In this document: positions 59,122-64,000 of the stretch, in pieces | How positions within the stretch are numbered: the stretch's first letter is position 1 | Layout of the letters: every line of letters begins with the position of its first letter | Source of the DNA: Arthrobacter sp. ISL-85 | GTDB lineage: Bacteria; Actinomycetota; Actinomycetes; Actinomycetales; Micrococcaceae | Assembly: GCF_018613675.1 (NCBI RefSeq) | Contig: NZ_JAGGPQ010000017.1 | Location: 1-64,000, forward strand | DNA: 64,000 nt | Direction of reading: 5' to 3' | Notes under the pieces: model-generated | Told to the model about the DNA's origin: nothing | The model's input: only the letters and a program-made list of their open reading frames with translations | Database searches by the model: none | Made by a program: the position numbers and the translations under genes

Positions 59122-60941
59122 GCGGCAACATCACGGTGCGCACTATGGCCCGCTCGCCTTTCGTCCTGGTGGTCGGCGCCGTTCTCACCTGGTTCATAGC
59201 CGCGTTTTTGGTATGGCCCAACGTGAACATCCTGTTGGCCACCTTTTTCCCTGACGGCAGCTTTTCAGGCAGGGCTGCGGAGAAGCTGTTCTCCTCGCAG
59301 CGGGCAATGAAGGCGCTTGGCAACAGCTTCCTCCTGGCCGTCGCACTGTCCGTCACGGTGAACCTGGTGGGCGTCTTCATCGTTTTGGTGACGCATTACT
59401 TCCGGATCCGTGGCTCGCGGATACTCTTCCTTGGGTATGCCTCCACGTTTATCTATGGCGGCATCGTGCTGGCGGCGGGGTACAAATTCATTTACGGCGA
59501 CAAGGGCATCGTCACGTCGTTGCTGGTCCGGCTGTTCCCCGCGATGGACCCCGGTTGGTTTTCCGGATTCTTCGCTGTGCTGGTGGTCATGACCTTTGCC
59601 ACCACCACCAACCACATGCTGTTCGTTGCCAACGCCCTCAAAGGCATCGATTACCAGACCATCGAGGCGGCGCGGAACCTTGGTGCCTCCACCTGGACCA
59701 TTCTGCGGCGCATCGTCCTTCCCATGCTCAAGCCCACGCTGTTCGCCGTGACCATCCTGTCCTTCCTCACCGGTTTGGGCGCGTTGAGCGCCCCACAGGT
59801 ACTGGGCGGCCGCGATTTCCAGACCATCACGCCGATGATCCTGACGTTCACCAACAGCCCCACGTCGCGGGACCTGGCGGCGCTGCTGGCCGTGATCCTT
59901 GGCCTGGCCACCATGCTGATGCTCGCGGTCATGTCCAGGCTGGAGAAAGGCGGCACGTACTTTTCGGTGTCAAAGGTGTCGTCCGAGCTGCAGAAGCAGG
60001 ACATCACCCACCGCGGCGCCAATCTGGCCGTGCATGCTGTGGCATATCTCCTCTTTGCCATCTACACGCTTCCGGTGGTGCTGATTGTGCTCTATTCGTT
60101 TGCTGACGGCGCGGCCATCCAGACCGGCCAGCTCTCGCTGGCCAACTTGACACTGGACAACTACGTCCGCGTCCTCACCCAGCAGTCCGGGCTGCGGCCC
60201 TTCATCGTCAGCGTCGTGTACAGCGCACTGGCGGCGGTCATCGCGGTGGCCGGCCTGCTCTTCGTGTCGCGCCTGCTGCAGAAATACAAAAACTGGGTGG
60301 CCTCAGCATTCGAGTACCTGCTCCACATCCCGTGGATCCTGCCCTCCGCGCTGCTGGCCCTGGGCCTGATTGTCAGTTACGACCACCCCAATCCGCTGGT
60401 GGGCGGCGCCGTCCTCACGGGAACAACGGTGATTCTGCTCATCGCCTTCGTCACGGTGAAGATCCCGTTCACACTCCGGATGCTCAAGGCGTCCTTTGCG
60501 GCCGTGAACTCTTCCCTGGAGGAGGCTGCCGCCATCATGGGCGCCAAGACCCTGTACGTCTTCCGGCGGATCCTCCTGCCGCTGGTACTCCCTGCGGCGG
60601 CAGCCATCACGGCCCTGAATTTCAACAGCCTGCTTGACGATTACGACACCGCTATCTTCCTGGCCCATCCGCTGGTGCAGCCGCTGGGCCTGGTGATCAA
60701 GGCCAACACCGACGGGGCCGAAGGAACTGAGGGAATCGCGAACACCTTCGTTTACACGGTGCTCCTCATGGTCATCACGGGAGTGACGATGTATCTCGTG
60801 TATGGCAGGTCGGGGCGGCAGAGGAATAGGAAGCGTCTGCCCGCGGCTCCTCCCCGCTCGCCGGTCCCCGGCACTGCACTTCCCGCTGCACAGGCCCCGG
60901 GCGAGGACGATGCCACGCGTCCGGCCGCTGCGGTCCGCTGA
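59118..60941 (+). CDS. ABC transporter permease, fused two-half (FbpB-like)
   Basis: A 607-residue permease with two BPD_transp domains and about 12 helices. EAA loops are ALKGIDYQTIEAARNLGAS (first half) and the SLEEAAAIMGAKTLYVFRRI pair (second half), so both pore-forming halves are in one chain, as in ferric iron or 2-aminoethylphosphonate transporters. A low-complexity Pro/Ala-rich C-terminus follows. Convergent with the FAD monooxygenase, which it abuts. Confidence 0.94.
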   Translation: MSGNITVRTMARSPFVLVVGAVLTWFIAAFLVWPNVNILLATFFPDGSFSGRAAEKLFSSQRAMKALGNSFLLAVALSVTVNLVGVFIVLVTHYFRIRGSRILFLGYASTFIYGGIVLAAGYKFIYGDKGIVTSLLVRLFPAMDPGWFSGFFAVLVVMTFATTTNHMLFVANALKGIDYQTIEAARNLGASTWTILRRIVLPMLKPTLFAVTILSFLTGLGALSAPQVLGGRDFQTITPMILTFTNSPTSRDLAALLAVILGLATMLMLAVMSRLEKGGTYFSVSKVSSELQKQDITHRGANLAVHAVAYLLFAIYTLPVVLIVLYSFADGAAIQTGQLSLANLTLDNYVRVLTQQSGLRPFIVSVVYSALAAVIAVAGLLFVSRLLQKYKNWVASAFEYLLHIPWILPSALLALGLIVSYDHPNPLVGGAVLTGTTVILLIAFVTVKIPFTLRMLKASFAAVNSSLEEAAAIMGAKTLYVFRRILLPLVLPAAAAITALNFNSLLDDYDTAIFLAHPLVQPLGLVIKANTDGAEGTEGIANTFVYTVLLMVITGVTMYLVYGRSGRQRNRKRLPAAPPRSPVPGTALPAAQAPGEDDATRPAAAVR

Positions 60942-61997
60942 CTACTTTCCCGCACCGCTGCCGACGGCGGCCCGTGAGTTTCGGCGTCGGACCAGGCTGA
61001 GCAGGCGGTCCCGCAGCGGCTGGGCACGGTCGGCGAGCGCTACGCGCCCAAGCGCCGAGGAGGCCAGGCTCACGGCGCGGGTGCGAAGTCTCCGTTGCCG
61101 GTTGTAGGCGCGCAGCGCCTGGTCCCCGGGCAGGGTGTTGAGGAGGTCGGCCAGTGTCACCGCGTCCACGAGGGATTCGCAGGCGCCGCGGCCAAGGGTG
61201 GGCATCATGGCGTGCGCGGCATCTCCAATGAGCGCAATCCTGCCACTGACGTAGGAGCTCAGATGCGGCACTGTCCACAGGCGCTGGACCAGGCATTCCT
61301 CGGGTGTGGCTGCGGCCAGGGCTCGCCGGATGGCAGGTGCGTGGCCGGAGTAGCGCTCCCGGGCCTGTTCCAGCGCTGCCGAAACATCAATTCCGTAGGG
61401 GCCGAGTCCTGAACGGTAACTGGCGTACCAGAAGGAGCCTCCCCGGGCAGCGGCCATTCCGAACAGGTCGCCGCGGCCCCAGTACTCGCCCGCCTCGTCC
61501 GGACCGACCGGAGCAGGGAGGGTACCGCGAAGGGCAAGGTAGGGAGTGAGGCGGGCGTCGGAGGCGGTGCCCCAGACCACCCGGCGGACCATGCTGTGGA
61601 CGCCGTCGGCCCCCACCACCAGTCCGCCGTCATGGGGCAACTCGTGTATCTGGGCGGTGGCCCGGCGAACGGTTTCCGGCACGGCACTATCCAACAGCCG
61701 GAGCAGATCAATCCGGGAAATACCGAACATCTCCCCGGCGTCAACGGTGATCCAGGGTTCTCCCTGGGCGTTCCGGACCGATCCGCTGCCGAGGACCGGG
61801 CTGACCGTCCGCGCTTCCTCAAGGATCCCAATCCTCGCCAGCGCCCGCTGGGCGTTGGGCCACATTCCCAGCGCGTTGCCGACCGCGGGCAGTTCCGGGC
61901 GTTTCTCGTATACGGTCACCTCGAAGCGGTTGGAATCCAGGGCCCCCGCGAGGGCGAGCCCGGCGATGCCGCCGCCAACGATCGTGATCGTTTCCAT
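60942..61997 (-). CDS. FAD-dependent monooxygenase/oxidoreductase
   Basis: A 351-residue group-A flavoprotein: N-terminal VGGGIAGLALAGAL, central GADGVHSMVR and FAD-ribityl GDAAHAMMPTLGRGA. Hydroxylates an aromatic or other substrate using NAD(P)H; substrate unknown. Divergent from a TetR gene with 57 bases between starts, with a palindrome in the gap. TetX-like drug-modifying enzymes share this architecture, but that is only a possibility. Confidence 0.9.
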   Translation of the reverse strand: METITIVGGGIAGLALAGALDSNRFEVTVYEKRPELPAVGNALGMWPNAQRALARIGILEEARTVSPVLGSGSVRNAQGEPWITVDAGEMFGISRIDLLRLLDSAVPETVRRATAQIHELPHDGGLVVGADGVHSMVRRVVWGTASDARLTPYLALRGTLPAPVGPDEAGEYWGRGDLFGMAAARGGSFWYASYRSGLGPYGIDVSAALEQARERYSGHAPAIRRALAAATPEECLVQRLWTVPHLSSYVSGRIALIGDAAHAMMPTLGRGACESLVDAVTLADLLNTLPGDQALRAYNRQRRLRTRAVSLASSALGRVALADRAQPLRDRLLSLVRRRNSRAAVGSGAGK

Positions 61998-62008
61998 GCA
62001 GCAATTTT

Positions 62009-62022
62009 ACTACTTTTGTAGT
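62009..62022. promoter_or_regulatory. Palindrome between monooxygenase and TetR genes
   Basis: ACTAC-TTTT-GTAGT at 62009-62022 lies between divergent starts (61997 and 62054). It is a typical small TetR operator and would control both promoters. Confidence 0.6.
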
Positions 62023-62053
62023 GAATAGGAAGGAGTCCTCTTACACTGAACGC

Positions 62054-62593
62054 ATGCCGGACCGCCGCACCCAACTGCTTGATGCCGCCTTGGCCGTGGT
62101 GGCGGAGAAGGGGATGAAGGGCCTCACCCACCGCGCGGTTGACGCGGCAGCAGACGTCGCCGAGGGAACCACCTCGAACTACTACCGCAACCGCGCAACC
62201 CTGGTTGAAGCCGTCCTGGACCGGCTGCTGGAGCTGGACGCTGCCCTTCTGGCGGACCAGTCGCCGGCAGGACCGCCGCGGGACACGGAACAACTGGCCA
62301 ACCAGATGGCCGCAATGGTGCTGGCCCTGGCCGGACAACATGCCGGCCTCACCCGCGCCCGCCTGGCACTGTCCCTGGACAAGCCCGGTTCCGTGACCGC
62401 CGGCCACTTCCAGCTGGTGGGCGGCCTGGAACAGGCCCTTGCCGGGCTGGGCGTACCGGACGCGCGGGCCCGCGCACGGGATGTTGCCGACTACGGCGAC
62501 GGGGTGCTGCTGCACCTGCTCACCGTGAGGCGGGACGAGCAGCCCAGTGCTGCCGCCATCGCAGCGGCTGTCCGGCGGCTCCTGGCACCGTAA
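62054..62593 (+). CDS. TetR family transcriptional regulator
   Basis: About 179 residues from ATG 62054 (frame open to GTG 62021). HTH with MKGLTHRAVDAAADVAEGTTSNYYRNR, a short helical effector domain after it. Divergent from the FAD monooxygenase; it probably represses it and itself. No ribosome site is obvious for ATG 62054; AGGAAGGAG at 62027-62035 is too far upstream. Confidence 0.88.
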   Translation: MPDRRTQLLDAALAVVAEKGMKGLTHRAVDAAADVAEGTTSNYYRNRATLVEAVLDRLLELDAALLADQSPAGPPRDTEQLANQMAAMVLALAGQHAGLTRARLALSLDKPGSVTAGHFQLVGGLEQALAGLGVPDARARARDVADYGDGVLLHLLTVRRDEQPSAAAIAAAVRRLLAP

Positions 62594-62633
62594 ACCCAAA
62601 CCAGCCACACGCCGTCGAACTTCTCCAGTGGCG

Positions 62634-63821
62634 CTAAGCGGAGGCGGGCCAGCCCGTGTAGGCCTCGGCCAGGTAGGCCCTGCCGTGGCGGGAGGAGACC
62701 ACTGAGTTCAGTTCGCCGAGCTGGCGGGCGCGGGAGAAATCGTCGGCGTCAGCGGGGGTGTGGAGCATGGTGGTCATCCAGTAGGAGAACTGCTGGGCCT
62801 TCCACACCCGGTCAAGGGCGCGGTCACTGTAGGTCTCCAGGAGCCGGTCCGAGCCGGAGTTGTAGTGGCTGTCCAACCCCTCGAAGAGGACCTTGACGTC
62901 ATTGATGGCCAGGTTGAGGCCCTTGGCGCCGGTGGGCGGAACGGTGTGGGCGGCATCGCCTGCGAGGAACAGGTTGCCGTAGCGCATGGGAGTGTGGACG
63001 AAGCTCCGGAAGGGCAGCACCATCTTCTCCAGGACCGGGCCTTCCTTGAGCTCAAAGCCGTTGCCGTTGACGCGGCTGCGGAATTCGGCCCAGATCCGGT
63101 CGTCATCCCATTCCGCCACGCTTTCCTTGGGGTCGCACTGGAAGTACATCCGCTGCACAGTCTCCGTGCGCTGGCTGATGAGGGCGAAGCCGTTGGCCGA
63201 GTTGGCGTAGATCAGTTCATCTGAGCTGCGCGGGGCCTCGGCCAGGATGCCAAACCAGGCGAACGGGTATTCGTGGAAGTACCACGTGCGGTGGGCTTCC
63301 GGAATCTGGAACCGGCAGTGGCTGCGCGAGCCGTCCGCCCCCACCAGGAAATCGGCCTGGATCTCGAACTCCACGCCATCGGCGTCCCTGAACCAAACTT
63401 TTGGCTTGCCCTCCAGATCATGGACGGTAGTCTCCGTGACGCTGTAGCGGACGTCGCCGCCGTAGTCCTTCCGCCGTGCGGCGAGGTCCAGGAAGACGTC
63501 CGTCTGCGGGTACAGCCACACGGACTCGCCCACCAGATCCTTGAAGTCGATGCGGTGGCTCTCGTTGTTGAAGCGCAGCTCGATCCCGTCATGCCGGTCG
63601 CCGTCCTGGAGCACCCGGTCTGAGACGCCGCTGTCCACCAGCAGGTTGACGGTTCCGTGCTCCAGGATGCCGGCGCGGACGGTGTGGGAGATTTCCTCGT
63701 GGCTGCGGATCTCGATCACGGTGGATTCGATGCCTGCCTTGGCCAGCAGATGGGAGAGCATGAGCCCGGCCGGCCCGCCTCCCATGATGGCTACTTGGGT
63801 GGTGATGACTTTTCGTGCCAT
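62634..63821 (-). CDS. pobA: 4-hydroxybenzoate 3-monooxygenase
   Basis: Converts 4-hydroxybenzoate to protocatechuate with NADPH and O2. From ATG 63821 it is 395 residues, matching PobA. Motifs: IMGGGPAGLMLSHLL, VGADGSRSHCRF, GDAAHTVPPTGAKGLNLAI, and the 4-hydroxybenzoate-binding loop. Feeds the beta-ketoadipate pathway. A palindrome and probably a regulator gene end lie upstream. Confidence 0.96.
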   Translation of the reverse strand: MARKVITTQVAIMGGGPAGLMLSHLLAKAGIESTVIEIRSHEEISHTVRAGILEHGTVNLLVDSGVSDRVLQDGDRHDGIELRFNNESHRIDFKDLVGESVWLYPQTDVFLDLAARRKDYGGDVRYSVTETTVHDLEGKPKVWFRDADGVEFEIQADFLVGADGSRSHCRFQIPEAHRTWYFHEYPFAWFGILAEAPRSSDELIYANSANGFALISQRTETVQRMYFQCDPKESVAEWDDDRIWAEFRSRVNGNGFELKEGPVLEKMVLPFRSFVHTPMRYGNLFLAGDAAHTVPPTGAKGLNLAINDVKVLFEGLDSHYNSGSDRLLETYSDRALDRVWKAQQFSYWMTTMLHTPADADDFSRARQLGELNSVVSSRHGRAYLAEAYTGWPASA

Positions 63822-63915
63822 GGCTGCGTCTCGCTTCGTTGCGGGGCCCGGCAAAGGGCCGGATGGGTTGCCTGGCTTCAGTGTGCGGCAGGACGGGTGA
63901 CCGGCGTTACAGAAA

Positions 63916-63930
63916 TTCCGTTCATCGGAA
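63916..63930. promoter_or_regulatory. Palindrome upstream of pobA
   Basis: TTCCG-TTCAT-CGGAA (63916-63930) is a perfect 5+5 inverted repeat 95 bases before the pobA start. IclR-type aromatic-catabolism regulators often bind sites of this form. Confidence 0.5.
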
Positions 63931-63944
63931 CAGGCTTAGGGCAA

Positions 63945-64000
63945 TCAGGACTCAGCCAGGCCCCGGGCGATACCGCGGGCCGCCGTCTGCAGTGCAGGGA
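63945..64000 (-). CDS. C-terminal fragment of a gene upstream of pobA, possibly a regulator
   Basis: The last codons before the right edge read LQTAARGIARGLAES on the minus strand and stop at 63945. Helical composition and position ahead of pobA are compatible with the end of an IclR-family activator such as PobR, but only about 18 residues are visible, so this is tentative. Confidence 0.4.
   Translation of the reverse strand, partial: PALQTAARGIARGLAES

Overview
The window is chromosomal DNA of a high-GC actinobacterium, most likely Arthrobacter, Pseudarthrobacter or a close relative in the Micrococcaceae. This is inferred from the strongly GC-rich third codon positions, frequent GTG starts, AGGAG-type ribosome sites, the dense mix of TetR/MarR/Lrp regulators with MFS and ABC transporters, and genes typical of soil actinobacteria (mannitol PTS, alanine dehydrogenase, branched-chain keto acid dehydrogenase, 4-hydroxybenzoate hydroxylase). 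No rRNA, tRNA, transposase, integrase, prophage or CRISPR array was seen. The ends are open: a 5'-truncated amino acid permease on the left and probably the last codons of a regulator on the right.

Layout. 0-12 kb: amino acid permease end, gamma-glutamyltransferase, L-lactate dehydrogenase, an unusual GNAT acetyltransferase fused to an AAA ATPase, an HD hydrolase with glutamyl-Q tRNA(Asp) synthetase, two Lrp/AsnC regulators with a LysE exporter, a TPR-like protein, a small Gly/Leu-repeat protein, a DUF456 membrane protein and malic enzyme. 12-20 kb: a TetR regulator and four MFS transporters (one DHA2 drug-type, one sugar porter, one controlled by a MarR gene), plus RraA. 20-27 kb: mannitol block (mtlD, mtlA EIICBA, TetR) divergent from PTS enzyme I, with a palindrome overlapping the enzyme I promoter. 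27-31 kb: HTH protein, alpha/beta hydrolase, a PucR regulator divergent from alanine dehydrogenase, and a Gfo/Idh/MocA oxidoreductase. 31-38 kb: peptide ABC operon (permease, permease, fused double ATPase, lipoprotein).

38-48 kb: TetR/FMN reductase pair, GerMN lipoprotein, a probably leaderless aminotransferase, universal stress protein, PAP2-like protein, then an aromatic-type aminotransferase followed by branched-chain 2-oxoacid dehydrogenase E1alpha-E1beta-E2. 48-55 kb: holin-like membrane protein, secreted GH25-like protein, a WXG100-like protein paired with a hydrolase, purB, a phosphoglycerate-mutase-type phosphatase, and a soluble Ser/Thr kinase behind a small Cys-containing protein and a MarR gene. 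55-64 kb: GNAT, thioesterase, an iron/phosphonate-type ABC transporter with a fused permease, a flavin monooxygenase divergent from its probable TetR repressor, and pobA.

The main theme is uptake and catabolism of amino acids, peptides, mannitol and aromatics, with local one-component regulators sitting next to short palindromes. The points most worth follow-up are the GNAT-AAA fusion, the WXG100-like/hydrolase pair, the kinase with its small partner and CTAG-rich sites, and a 32-bp-period intergenic repeat family present at two loci. Nothing here is clearly a new defence or mobile system. Coordinates of chosen starts come from reading ribosome sites and reading frames by eye; family assignments come from recalled motifs, not from a database search.
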